From positions 375,001 to 439,000 of the forward strand of contig NC_051104.1 in the NCBI RefSeq assembly GCF_901709675.1: a stretch of 64,000 bases of DNA, written 5' to 3'. The notes beneath the pieces are model-generated. The model saw only the letters and a list, made by a program, of their open reading frames with translations. It was not told the origin of the DNA and made no database searches. Shown here in pieces: positions 1 through 10,900 of this stretch (positions are counted from its first letter, which is position 1; every line of letters begins with the position of its first letter). Made by a program: the position numbers and the translations under genes. Source of the DNA: Syngnathus acus (Eukaryota > Chordata > Actinopteri > Syngnathiformes > Syngnathidae).

Positions 1-1135
1 AAAAGGCACCTTGCAAATGACTGTCAGGAAATCCCTGAGGTGTTGCAACGTGCAGATGTGCAAAACTATCTCGGGAGGAGATTTGACAGATGTTGAATGC
101 AGCACGGTTCTGAACACAAACATTTAGACGTATCTGGCGGTGGAAAATGTTGCCAGACGGACTCGGCGATAACCTTCAACACCTGGGGCTGCAAAATTTC
201 TCTTCTCCTGTCACTGATATTGATTGCTGCCAAATAATAATAATAATAATAATAATACATTTTTATATACTATATAATAAAAAAATATATAATAATAAAA
301 TTGAATAATATAAAAAATTTTCATAATGCATCTTTGAAATTCTATCTAGTGAATCCTTAAATAAAATTTGGATGTGGGTAAGGAGTCGAACAATGTTACC
401 ATGGAAACCAATTGGAGGCAGAGGCTGGAGATAATGGTATGGCAACATACGGTGATATTTGAGAGCATGTGACATCACAGCGCATCTCACCCGGATTGCA
501 AAACTATCTAAGACGACGCAGGGTGAGGGAAGAGTTTAATCCTCTCCGATTCCACTGTCACTCACGCTGGCTGACGAGGCACGGCAGTGAAATGACAGAC
601 ACGGCTCCACACCAATGAAGCATCACGTGAAGATGTGATAAACGAGATGATGAGGGAAAAACTCCTTGATGAAAGTTGAATGACAAAATTAAGCGCCGTA
701 CTTTGGATCTTAATAGCAGTGTGGGTTCCATATCACAATAAATAAATAACCATCTGACAGCCATCAAAAAGCCTGATGCAAGGTTTAGAACCAGCGTGTC
801 AAATCGGTTGCCACGGTAACAAATAATACATTTTCCCCAAGCTGAGAAAAAAAAGTGACATGGCAAGTCAAAGTGGTCCTATACAAGAAGTGTTATAAAA
901 AAAAAAGATTTGCCTTCATATTTTGAGCAGTGGCCATGTTTATTATGGGATGTAGAGCCTTATGTCTTTCTTCCTTTGAGACTATGACATCAGTCGTGTC
1001 AATTGTGCTCGGTTCATTTGATTTCATTGAAATGAGTCATCAGAGTGAGGCAGGAAACTCCGGCTGGCGCATCTGCTAAACTCTCGCTAGACTTTCTTCA
1101 ACACCAAAAGTTTATTTGCTTTTGTGAACCACAAA
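1..1135. other. No gene recognised; short ATA-repeat tract
   Basis: No coding signal was recognised. The stretch holds an (ATA)n microsatellite at about 232-256 followed by AT-rich sequence to about 325. Short open frames on the minus strand match nothing I know. Confidence 0.5.
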
Positions 1136-3017
1136 ATGGATGAGGTGGAAAAAGTGAGCCTCGAGAAAGGGAATTTTATAAAAGAGGAAGAGGACCATCC
1201 ACTCAGGGTGTTTTTTATTTGTATTTTTGTAATTTATCAATTATAAAGATATATTGAAGTGAATATCAGGATGGTAATATTTGTGGTTGCATTGCATTAT
1301 TGACTCAGGGTGAGTTATTTTTATTTGTATTGTATTTGTATTTTTTCAATTTATTAATTATAAAGACACTAATAAACAAATTGAAGTGAATATCAGGAAG
1401 GTAATATTTGTGGTCGCATTGCATTATTGTACAGCTGAAATATTTTCTACGCTAACGAAGCAGCTGAAATTATTAGATAATACCTTGATCCCTTTATAAA
1501 GTACCGTTTTTTTCCGTGTATAATGCGCCCCCATGTATAATACGCACCCTAAAAATGGCATGTTGATGCTGGAAAAAAGCCTGTACCCATGTATAATACG
1601 CACCCAATTTTTATTTATTATTTTATTTTTTTTTAAGTCCCAATGATCGTCACACACGCAGGGAGGCAATGGGTCCCATTTTTATAGTCTTTGGTATGGT
1701 CTTAACTAGGCTGGATGTATTTTTTTTTGTTGGCGTTGATTTCTCCGACTGCCCGTAAAGGCACCACCGCGATCAGATGAAAAGAGAGGAAAGTGACGTG
1801 CGGACATGTGAAAAAGGCGGCTCTGTATGGGAGAGACGTTGAAGAGGAATAAAAACACCCTTGGAAACCAAAACTTGCCCCTCGTGACTCGGAGCCGCAA
1901 CAAATGTTTCGGATTTGTGTAGGGTACATTGTGACAGCAAACGAGCAGGTGATCGAGCAAGCGTCTGATACGAGAGCATTGCGTTCGTATGGAGCGTGTT
2001 TGAAGTGAACAGCAGAGACGAAAGGAACAAGGCAAAGTGTTGTGAAATAAAATATTACCTGTAATACGCATTTTGTTATTTGCTGATTGTATTAAACTAT
2101 CACATTCATTGTCAGTCAAGAAGAGAAGAGGACTATTATCCCTTCTTTGACGAAATGACCAGAGCACAGTACAAACACACTATTGTCGGTCAGTCCTGTT
2201 GTTGGTTTTGTTGTACCATGATTTTCTTAAAAAAAAATAAAATAAAAAAAAATTCAAAAAAAATAAAATTTCAAAAAATTTGTACCCATGTATAATGCGC
2301 ACCCCAGATTTTAGGACAATAAATTAGTTAAATTTTGCGCATTATACACGGAAAAAAACGGTACATGGCTAACGTCTTCATGGCTGAATTTTGTTAAATT
2401 AGTTGTATGACTCACTGAGAACGTAAGATATCTTTTATTGTTGAGGAATGTTTGTCCTATTTAGTTGAAGTTATTGTGTCTTTCAGGCCCAACAACCTGT
2501 TGAGCCACAAAATGGCTGCTGTGGCGGCACTGCTCAAGCAGACGGAGGCGCTGCACCGACGGAGCGCCGTGTACACGAGAATATCCTGGAACAAAAACTC
2601 AAGGAAAATGAAGAAGAGGTGAACTCGCTTCTTCACGCCTTGAGCGACGCCGAGACGGTCACCGTGTTCGTCAGCAAGTCGTGGATGGACGCGTACGAGC
2701 AGCTCATCCTGACTTTCGAGGACGACTCCAACAACATAGCGGCGGCCATAAATGCCGAGTGGCAGAAGTGGTGGGCCTACCGAGAGCAGGAGACCGCCGA
2801 CCAATTCCAGACCCAGTGGGAGAACATGCGCTGGCACATGGACGACATGGCGACCCAATTCAAAACCGAGCTGGAGAGCATGCAGTGGCACAATATGGAA
2901 ATGTCTGCGTACTTCCTGCATGAGATTGAGAAGCTCCGACAGCACATGGGTCGGGTCGTCCGGGAAAAGGATGACTTGATTGCAAAACCGCAAAGGGAAA
3001 ACTGCATTCTGTCATAG
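1136..3017 (+). CDS. Candidate two-exon gene: coiled-coil protein with C-terminal CaaX box
   Basis: I do not recognise this gene. The last exon is well supported: an acceptor (gtgtctttcag) ends at 2486, and an open frame in phase 0 runs from 2487 to the TAG at 3015-3017 (176 residues). A possible first exon is 1136-1207, starting at ATG with a Lys/Glu-rich peptide (starts MDEVEKVSLE) and ending before a weak donor (GTGTTT). Together they would give 200 residues. The C-terminal half is Trp/Met/His-rich and helical, with three tandem 18-residue repeats beginning FQTQWENMRW, FKTELESMQW and FLHEIEKLRQ. The protein ends in CILS, a CaaX box whose final Ser would favour farnesylation. Codon bias in the last exon (GAG, CTG, GCC) looks coding. 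The intron contains a MITE. The first exon is the weak part of the model; the true 5' end could lie elsewhere. Confidence 0.5.
1201..1428 (+). repeat. Imperfect tandem duplication (two units, about 100-125 bp)
   Basis: Two units begin with actcaggg (about 1201 and 1304) and both end in gtaatatttgtggt-gcattgcattattg. The second unit carries a small insertion. Both units start with a splice-donor-like sequence: GTGTTT in unit 1 and GTGAGT in unit 2. Confidence 0.7.
1502..2363 (-). mobile_element. TA-flanked MITE-like DNA transposon, copy A
   Basis: The ends are inverted repeats: CCGTTTTTTTCCGTGTATAA at the left and its complement at the right, each bordered by TA, as for Tc1/mariner/pogo-type integration. 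Subterminal motifs (catgtataatacgcaccc) repeat just inside both ends. A segment around 1890-2020 is shared, reverse-complemented, with copy B at 17016-17510. There is no intact transposase. It lies in the presumed intron of the CaaX gene. Confidence 0.75.
2487..3017 (+). CDS. Terminal exon of the CaaX coiled-coil gene
   Basis: The exon is open from a clean acceptor to the stop. It encodes an N-terminal Gly/Cys/Ala-rich linker (NGCCGGTAQADGG), a charged helix (about residues 40-110 of the exon product), then three 18-residue repeats and the tail QRENCILS. In the repeats Phe opens each unit and a W/R/Q-H pair recurs near position 10, a spacing that suits a helical or coiled-coil rod. A 178-residue open frame on the opposite strand over the same bases is taken as a shadow, because only the plus frame has a splice acceptor and a recognisable C-terminal signal. 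Confidence 0.65.
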   Translation, partial: AQQPVEPQNGCCGGTAQADGGAAPTERRVHENILEQKLKENEEEVNSLLHALSDAETVTVFVSKSWMDAYEQLILTFEDDSNNIAAAINAEWQKWWAYREQETADQFQTQWENMRWHMDDMATQFKTELESMQWHNMEMSAYFLHEIEKLRQHMGRVVREKDDLIAKPQRENCILS

Positions 3018-6000
3018 GCGCGTCATTTTAAATTCCCGGAAGAGCAACAAAGTCTGAAAGCTTTCGAGGGTGAGCAACAGGCCACGGCATCTCACGTGGT
3101 TGAAATGACAGGTAGCGACCCAAGCCACGACGCGCAATGAAACATATCGGCTACATTTTTACCAAAATATTCTTAACCGATTTTCAAGCTAATGAGTGAG
3201 AAAATGAGATGTAGCTTAGAAATGAGGCGGAATCTAAAGAACTTAGAGTTTGGGCACATCGACAGAAAAAGCAACCTCCAACGTTGTTTTACCGTCAAAT
3301 CTGGAACAGGTTCAAATAACAAATGGACGGCATTAGCTAGCATGCTACAGTATTTTTTTGACACATTCTAGATGACTGGATCTGATCACGACGACAAGAA
3401 TCCTCGATGCAGGTATCTGTGGGAATACTGTAGATTGGCACATTTATTAATTCCTGCAGCGAGAATTGATTAGACGGGTGTCTCTTCAAATCGATAACGA
3501 CGTGCCATTTATCTGGCATTAGCATGTGCTGACTCGGCAGCCCCGATATCAGTGGTGCTCGCATCGTCATTGCCATCGTTTGTTATAGTGCGATCCGATC
3601 AGAAGTTATCGAGAGGGATTCTGCTGCATTTTAGTTTTCCATCAGCACTTTTCGATCATAGTTATCAGTCAAAGCGCCGGCGAGTATTTTCAAAGCGTCT
3701 CCAATAGCTGTGGCGGTTGCCAAGGCCACACATGATCGATGCCTGCTGCACGTCTCCCATCACAAGCGCCGCTCCAATGTAATAACCAGCGTGACCCCTT
3801 TCCGAAACACTTCCTTTTTTTTTAGTGTTTTCAAACACGGCCTAATCCTGACAGCATTTAGACACCGACTGTCCACCGACAAAACGCAACACAAAACGCC
3901 TTTGGGCAAATCAGGACCGAGTCAGCTATTGGAAATAAGGCAATGATGGCGCTTGAAGCACTTGATATGCAGGCGTCTGCTTTGTGGCTTATCTCCACTG
4001 CTCAACTGTGCCGAGCAATTGCTGCTTAGCTGGCCCAAGTGAAAGAAAAAAAACTCCCCCACACCACAGCCTCACCCACTTCCACTCATTTTGTCTCCAC
4101 TTGGCTTTTATGCCTGCTTGGAAGGACATTATTGCAATCGTTTCCAATCATGTCAATTGTAATTATATGGCTGATTTCCTTTCCCCCGCTAATGTGAAAG
4201 CGAGTGTGTTGTCTAAGATACTGCTTTCTATGTATAACCTCGAAATGTACATCACATAATGTACTTTACAAATCAAAATTGAACTATAAATAGTTTTTTT
4301 AAAATATAGTTACAGACTAAAAAATAATATTTAATAAAAAAATATTTTCACATCTGGCCTTGTAAATGAACTGAAAGCAAAGGGGGAAAAAATGGTTGCT
4401 AAATGTGCTTACACACTGATCGGTGATGTGATGCCGTTGATCTCACTCAATGACTGACTCAGCTACCCTGCAAGAAAGCGGGACGTAAACAAAAACTCGG
4501 GTCGCGGAGAGAGCAGTAATCCATGCCAAAAACAAAATGGCATGTTCAAAGCAGAGACACCAACCTCCGGCGTTTGTGAATAAGCCAATCAGTAGACGCG
4601 CATTTTACGATGGCGGCACGGAAGATGAGAGCGGTCCAACCGCGTGCGTGCGTGATTGCTAATTGCTGCTACCTTCACCGCGACACATCAATTCATCAGA
4701 TACCACAGGCAGATCGAACCAATGACTCATGTCTAATCCCGCCGCTGACAAATACCCCCCCCCCAAGACTCGTTCTTGCCATCTGCTGCCTTCAGATAGC
4801 ATACGACTTATTAGCCGGCCGACTGTCACTCAACCAACGCTTCAATCTGTCTACAGATTTTGAAGCAAAGGGGGACATAAGTTTGATGTTTTTATTGAGC
4901 GTATTACTACGAGGGGCTGCTTTTGCCAGCAACCTGCCATCTTTCTCTTCACCCCATTGCTTGGCTTAATAAGCGACGGATACGCACACTCACTCCCCGC
5001 AGAGATAGTGTCTGCTATTAAGCAAATGAGTTGCTGCTCTGTAGCTTTGGCCATCAGATAGCTGTGATTGAAGGTTAATGACGGGATTGCGCAATAGCAA
5101 ACAGCAGCAACGGCGTCTATCGTAAGAGGAACCTGTCTGTAGGCACAAATGCTAGCGCGGAAGCTTCTCTGTGTCCGACGTTAGCGAGGTTCGCTTCTGT
5201 TCACCAATGAGCATAATAAGGACAAATAGAAAATTGATGTCCGTCCGTGCTGGAGTCGAGCCCAGCAGCAAATGGATGTACAGCTATGAAAACATCTGTA
5301 GTACGACTTGATGACTCAGCAAGTCTTTGTATTGTTATGTTAGTATTTGCTTTTCACTTTTCACCTCAGTGTATTTTTTGCTTTCTTTGCTCGTTTTCTA
5401 TTGTCTCGATATCATTTGTCTAAGGTTAACTGCTACATTTGAAGAGCTCTTTAGCCAGCCTTGATGGAAGCTGCTCTTTGTTTTTTAGTGTGTCAAACAT
5501 GACAAGAAGGAAGAAAAAGAACAGGCAGAATCCTTAATGCAAGGCATGCCAACAGACATTGTGCTTGGCGCACTGCCCGCTACCATGAGAAGATTCTTTC
5601 ATTTGGAACAGCTTTAGCTACTCCGCAGGGGGGGGTGAGTTTTTCTTTTTAGGCCAAAAAAAATCACTATTTGAATATAAAATGTGTGTATTTTAGTCCA
5701 TTGTAAGTGTTGTGTATTTTATTAAAGCAATTGTTGATTGCAGTGTAACAACATTAAAGCAAATGGCAGCAGTTAGCATTTTTCTGCACCCTCTGCTAGC
5801 AAACATAGATTTTTTAGCGATGAGCTATTAACCCCCCCCCCCCCCTCCCATTCACAAAAAAAGTAATTTTTCATCTCGCCTTTCCATCTTCTCCCATTTG
5901 CAAGATAAAATGAGCTTGCTGGCGCTACATTAATACTTTCCCAAACATTTTTCATCTCCAAATAGTGAGCAAGATGAGAAAGCAATTGGACCTATGAAAA

Positions 6001-6508
6001 TTGCCCAAACCTAAAATAGCAGACTGGGTTCACGATAAGGTCGTGTGTTAAATACGGTCCATTTTTCAGAATTGCGGTTGAATCATAACAAAACATTTTT
6101 GACTCAAACACTCCCAACTAGGACTGGGCCGGTGTGAATGAATCTTAGGAGCTGCGAGAAAAAAAACTGCATGTTAGCGGAAATTGGAAACGGTGGCGTG
6201 TGGGTTGGCGGTGCAAATGTGTCACCCTTGCCTGAAATCCATCAAACCCTTGGTGGGTGCCGGTCGGTGAAAATATTAGTGAGGTAGAAGCTTTGTGTTT
6301 GAGGCAGAATTGTGACTGTGAAATGCACTGACGGGAACACACTTCAAATGTTCGCTAATTAAAATTTAGCCATGCAAAGTGTGAAAAGGCGATGAAGGTG
6401 CAGGATCTGGTGCTGAGCCAAAAATAAATCCAATTTGATTTATGTGAGTTAAAAGTACTTGAAAACAGGAAGTGAAGCAGCCTTCCACATTTATGGCCTG
6501 CTGTCAAG
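3018..6508. other. Intergenic stretch without recognised genes
   Basis: Nothing beyond short chance open frames was found. There is a C-run at about 5832-5848. The first ~300 bases probably include the 3' UTR of the CaaX gene. Confidence 0.5.
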
Positions 6509-6513
6509 CTTAC
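6509..6513 (+). repeat. Target-site duplication of the retrovirus (left)
   Basis: CTTAC directly precedes the 5' LTR and is repeated directly after the 3' LTR at 14340-14344. This 5-bp duplication fits retroviral integration and shows that the two LTRs bound one insertion. Confidence 0.85.
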
Positions 6514-7273
6514 TGTTAGAAAAATGTATATATATATATATGTTATCATGCGTTCTCTAATCAATGCTTTACCGCAATATTACTGCAATATATGCTTGCT
6601 GTTTGGCCTTGCTGTTTTTATGATGTACCACAGAAGAGAAAAGTTACGGCTGGGTCAGGAGAGAGGTTACAGCTGGGTCAGACAGGACCAGCTGACAACT
6701 CAGCAAAAAGAAGACATCTACCGAGACAGTTCCTTTTTAACAAAGACCACTTTGTTAAACAACATGCCTCATTGCTGTCTTGCACCTCAGATGAACCTAC
6801 AAGTGACCATCATTGTCAGGGTTTTCCAAACTATCTTGATCGTAAGATTATGTCGGAATGTATGTATCCAGTAATAAATAACCTAGCTTGTCCCATTCTA
6901 CACAATGTCGTAAAGCATCCCTTGCTATGTTTTGACTAGAGGTCAAAGGTTTTCTTCTCTATCCAGGCCACTCAAATTCCTCTTCCCACATGTTCTTATC
7001 AGTATGTAAACACCTAGTGATTTCTTCCTTACGAGGCAAAGCCCACATGCGTTCCCCCTCCTCTTTTAGGGGCTTTTGTCTCACGATTTGTGGGTAGGGC
7101 AAATCCCAATAAAAAGAGCGGGAGTGCATACAGATATTTAGTGTAGTGAGATTGTTGTGAAGCTATCTGTACTGCACTCCTCGCGAGAAAAGACTTAATA
7201 TTCTGTCTCACTTGTGGTTTGTTTGCTGTTGCTCTTCTCTTGAAATTTGTTCGGTCAGCGAAAAAACCTAACA
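6514..7273 (+). repeat. 5' LTR of the endogenous retrovirus
   Basis: The LTR begins TGTTAGAAAAATG with a (TA)n tract and ends CCTAACA, a short inverted repeat. A polyadenylation signal AATAAA lies at 7108-7113. The copy at 13580-14339 has the same length and shows no difference on visual comparison. Confidence 0.92.
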
Positions 7274-7278
7274 GTAAT

Positions 7279-7296
7279 TGGGGGCTCGTTCCGGGG
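7279..7296 (+). promoter_or_regulatory. Primer binding site, tRNA-Pro type
   Basis: TGGGGGCTCGTTCCGGGG begins five bases after the 5' LTR. It resembles the tRNA-Pro site of murine-leukaemia-type retroviruses but has an extra T after the first eleven bases. Confidence 0.75.
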
Positions 7297-7450
7297 TCTC
7301 GACACACCTGGCGGTTCCAGCGGACTCTTCGACGCAGGCGAAAATCCTCGGCCGAGGTAAACAAAAGCCCTTTGACGGGACTGTCTCGATCAGTCCGGCT
7401 GGACACCGGGAGGGTTGACGAGGCTATCCGAGGAGGAGAATCAGCAGACC

Positions 7451-7948
7451 GTGAGTAGGAATATTAATTCTACTAAAAAGAAATGGATGAGCGGTGACAA
7501 GAGGTCACCTAATGAATGAGCAGTGACGAGGTCACTTACAACGAGCAGTGACAAGAAGTCACTTAAAGACCTTGAGAATTCTAGACCCTATCAAGTGCAA
7601 TCAGAAACAGTTAAATTCCGCAGGGGCGGTGTGGAGCCCCCTAACTTTGTTAGTTAAATTCCGCAGCGGGAGTGCGGACTCCTCTGTTATTAAAAATCGC
7701 GCGTGGTATGCTTGTGTACGGTTTGACTGAGAGTGATCTCATTTGAGCGCTCCTCTATATAAACACACAGGATTGTAAACAGTGGCTTTGTGTGGGTGCA
7801 GAGGCAAAAACTCTCCGCTCCCTTCGGGGAGGTGAAAGGAGACTTACCACACATCGAACTTTTAACCACTGTCCTGTGAATAAAGTTGGTTTTAGGACAC
7901 TGTAGGTGCCATTCAAACTACCAACTCCAAAATTTAGAAAAATAAACC
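7451..7948 (+). promoter_or_regulatory. Retroviral leader: possible splice donor and packaging hairpins
   Basis: A donor-like GTGAGT lies at 7451-7456. It is followed by three tandem GAGCRGTGAC...GTCAC units at 7489-7564, each able to form a five-base-pair stem with a short loop. A duplicated gttaaattccgcag follows (about 7609 and 7653). Their place between primer site and gag suits packaging or dimerisation signals. That role is inferred from position. Confidence 0.45.
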
Positions 7949-8782
7949 ATGGGAAATTTAGATAGTAAGCGAAAGTCCCTACCCCGACATGAACTACAAT
8001 GCAAAGATTGGAAAATAATTGAAAGGCAGGATCCCGACCGACTTAAAAAAGATTTCGATAAATGGGTTAAAAAATATAAATTTGAGGGAGAACTAGAAGA
8101 AGTACAAGAGCGGGAAGAGAAAACACATGCTACAAATTCAAAACTAAAGATCATAGCGAAGTTGTATCCGCAAATACATGACACACGCAAAATTGAGGAA
8201 TCACCTCCTCCTTATGGGTTGATGGACAGGGCCACTAGGCAGAAAAGCCCGCTAGAAATGGATTGGTCAAAGGAAATCAGAGCAAATTATACAGAAATAG
8301 GGAGAACAAAGCAAAATGATAATGAAACCTTTGTTGAGTATCGAGTGCGCATGACAAAAGTGTTTAAAACACACAGTGGACTGGTGGAAGATAATGCGCC
8401 TCAAGGTGCTTATCAACAGCAATTAAAAAATGCCATCCACGCAGGGTCCAGACCAGCAATACAAGGCTGGGTGATCAAACATTATATGGGCATGAACACC
8501 GGAACTTTGGAGAAATACATAAATCACGCCCTCCATGCGGAAAAAGTAGTAATAGACAAACAAAAACGAAAACAAATGAAAGCTTCAAAAGACACTTTTC
8601 TGGTAGACCAGGATAGTGACACTTTTTACCAAAATGCAGGCAGAGGACAGAAAGGCCAGAGAGGGCGAGCAATGTCTAACAGAGGAGGCTTTAGAGGCCG
8701 TGGGAGAGGAGTTGTGCAACCTCCAATAGAATGCTGGAATTGCGGAGAAAACGGTCACATGGCACGTGACTGCACAAATTAA
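7949..8782 (+). CDS. gag: Retroviral Gag, short but open
   Basis: This is a 277-residue open frame starting MGNLDSK, where Gly2 is a likely myristoylation site for membrane targeting. A PPPY late-domain motif lies at residues 86-89 and would recruit NEDD4-type ligases for budding. The middle resembles the C-terminal part of a capsid. An RG-rich stretch precedes one CCHC zinc knuckle (C262, C265, H270, C275), expected to bind genomic RNA. Typical Gag proteins are nearly twice as long, and the N-terminal capsid region after PPPY seems missing, so an internal deletion is likely. The frame ends in TAA just after the knuckle with no continuation into protease. It is the only retroviral frame here without stops; whether it still makes particles is unknown. 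Confidence 0.85.
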   Translation: MGNLDSKRKSLPRHELQCKDWKIIERQDPDRLKKDFDKWVKKYKFEGELEEVQEREEKTHATNSKLKIIAKLYPQIHDTRKIEESPPPYGLMDRATRQKSPLEMDWSKEIRANYTEIGRTKQNDNETFVEYRVRMTKVFKTHSGLVEDNAPQGAYQQQLKNAIHAGSRPAIQGWVIKHYMGMNTGTLEKYINHALHAEKVVIDKQKRKQMKASKDTFLVDQDSDTFYQNAGRGQKGQRGRAMSNRGGFRGRGRGVVQPPIECWNCGENGHMARDCTN

Positions 8783-10395
8783 CAAAGACAGTTATGATTA
8801 GGCCAAAACCAAATCAAATCAGGTTTCCATGTAATGAAGTGGGAACCTGGCTGCCAAAATTAAAGAGAAATTAGCTTAAATATACAGGAGATATTTGTGT
8901 TAAAGGGATAAAGTAAGATAAAGAAACACTGAAGTTAAAATTGGCTAAATAAATGGAAAAGAATTACAAATAGCTTCTAGAAGTAAAATAAAGAATAAAT
9001 CTGACAAGTAAGACGAGCAAAAAGGTGTTCTTAGTGGGATCTATGTGGTCTTATACGTATGTTGTGCGTCATCCTTTTGTGTTGGTGTGTGTGCGTGTGC
9101 GCGCAGAGGATCCTCATGAGTGGGTGTGTATATGAGTGTGTGTGTGAGTGAGATGTGTGTTCTATGAAAGAAAAATTGAAGAATAAGGGAAGTGAAGAAA
9201 AATCCAAAGAGAGCTTGTTGTTGCATAGGCAGGAAGATGATGAAACGACATCAGCGCGGCCTCGCTTGAGGGCCGTAGCTGAGGGTGTGGACAAATGACA
9301 ACAAATGTTGTGTAGAAGACATTGAAAGATGTCGAATGTGAACATGACAAAGGGCGCAACAGCAAAGCTGGCCTGCCCTTTGAGAGGGTGAGACTGATAA
9401 GCGTGCCTGCGCTCGCGCGTTGTCGCGGGGCGGGGCTGTGCGCGTGGGCCTTTGCTATGCTCGTGTGGGCGGTGGGCCGGCATCATGGTTGTTGCAGGAA
9501 ATGGCCAGCCTGTGACCAATCAACATTGATGCTGCGCCCCCCCTCGCACGAGGGGTGCTATGGCTGCGGGCGACGCAGGGAAAGTGCGAGTTTCTCAGAG
9601 AATGTTTGAATATTTGAAGCAGGGTGATGCTTAAGAAAGATGTGACAATATTTGCATGAAGGATAATAGGCACTGATGAGAAAAGGAGTATAACCAAAAC
9701 GTCAAAACAGAGGATGACGTTGGCGCAGCGTTGTTTGTTGGTATTGTTTGTGAGCTGTGTCTCTGTTGTTTTTGTGTTGTCTGTGTGCTGTCAGTGTTAT
9801 GTGTTAAAATTGGCTAATGTAGGTGCACAAAAGAATTTGCTAGACTGTAGTCTATCTGATTTGCACCGCAAAACAAAAGCAATTTTGTGAAAATAAGAAG
9901 AAAAGAAAGGCAAGCAATTTTTTGTGGGCAGAAACTGGTCCACACTGCATTAATGCCTAGCCCTGATGAAACAAAATTTGAGAGATGGAAAGAACTTGCT
10001 TTCTGGAATTGGATGAAGCAAAATTATTAAATAACAACATTTCAAAGCTAAATTTAGAAGAAATAGTCGATTGGTTGTGTCAAGACTACACAAGTTTTTA
10101 CATTTGAGAATAAGAGAGTGATTGAGTTAGTTAAAGTTAAGAAACAACAACAATTGACTATTATATTAATTTACTGGCGGTTATTTTGTTGGTTTTTATC
10201 TTTTTATCTTAATTGGTTTGACACCTTGAGGGAGAAAAGATTAGGATGTGGAACACGGGTTGAGACAACCAGTTACACACGCAAAGCATGTGAGCACTGG
10301 GACACTGAGAAGCATTTTGAAAGGTGTGTCAAATTAAATGAAGATGAAATCATATGTAGTAATACAACACTTTACTACATATGGATGCTCTAAAT
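8783..10395 (+). other. Retroviral interior with no recognisable pol
   Basis: Protease and reverse transcriptase would be expected here. No motif of either was found in any frame. About 9040-9600 is GC- and TG-rich and unlike the A-rich retroviral sequence on both sides, so it may be foreign or rearranged. About 10118-10393 holds an open frame with a hydrophobic stretch and several cysteines, perhaps from an envelope or accessory region; that is a guess. Confidence 0.45.
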
Positions 10396-10900
10396 CAGTG
10401 GTTCCCAAAGTGGGCGGTACCGCCCCCCTGGGGGCGGTGGAAAGATCTGGGGGGGCGGCGAGGAAGAAAGGGGCGGCAGTCGATTTGTACACAACACGCC
10501 GCTCTGGCCCAGTCAGATCCGACAGCATAGACTACAAAAGCAAAAGCTCAGGTTTATAATTTCAAGCTTGTAATGTTCAGAATTGTATCTATAATAAAAA
10601 CCGCACTCTGGCGGTCAACATCATCTTGAGTTCAAGTCAACATGAAATTGGGGACTCGCCAGAACGCGCCGTGTTGTGTTGAGCTGGTTAGGGCAGTGGT
10701 CCCCAACCACCGGGCCGCGGACCGGTACCGGTCCGTGGGTCACTTGGTACCGGGCCGCCAAGCCGCACAGAATTTTTTTTTATCGACGATCAATTAATTC
10801 AGGTCAAGACACTTGTTTCCATATGTGCCTTGGGGGGGGCGCTAGGAATTCACTGGGGAGCCAAAGGGGGCGCCAGCCTGCAAAAGTTTGGGAACCACTG
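10396..10900 (+). mobile_element. hAT-type MITE inside the retrovirus
   Basis: Terminal inverted repeats CAGTGGTTCCCAAA and TTTGGGAACCACTG are flanked by an exact 8-bp duplication, CTCTAAAT (10388-10395 and 10901-10908), the hallmark of hAT elements. There is no transposase. The middle holds a second, related fragment. Confidence 0.9.
10694..10790 (+). mobile_element. hAT end fragment nested in the hAT MITE
   Basis: CAGTGGTCCCCAACCACCGG followed by a GC-rich palindromic run (ccggtaccgg) is a common fish hAT left end. No matching right end is present, so it is truncated or was captured as a chimera. Confidence 0.55.

Noticed and set aside
2457-2993. 178-residue open frame on the minus strand over the CaaX exon
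   Set aside because: It mirrors the coding frame of the plus strand, has no splice or family signal, and is explained as a shadow.
7279-7296. tRNA gene
   Set aside because: It is only a primer site of about 18 bases; no cloverleaf or promoter boxes are present.
9031-9519. 162-residue minus-strand frame in the retroviral interior
   Set aside because: It runs through His/Thr-rich TG repeat sequence and resembles no protein family.
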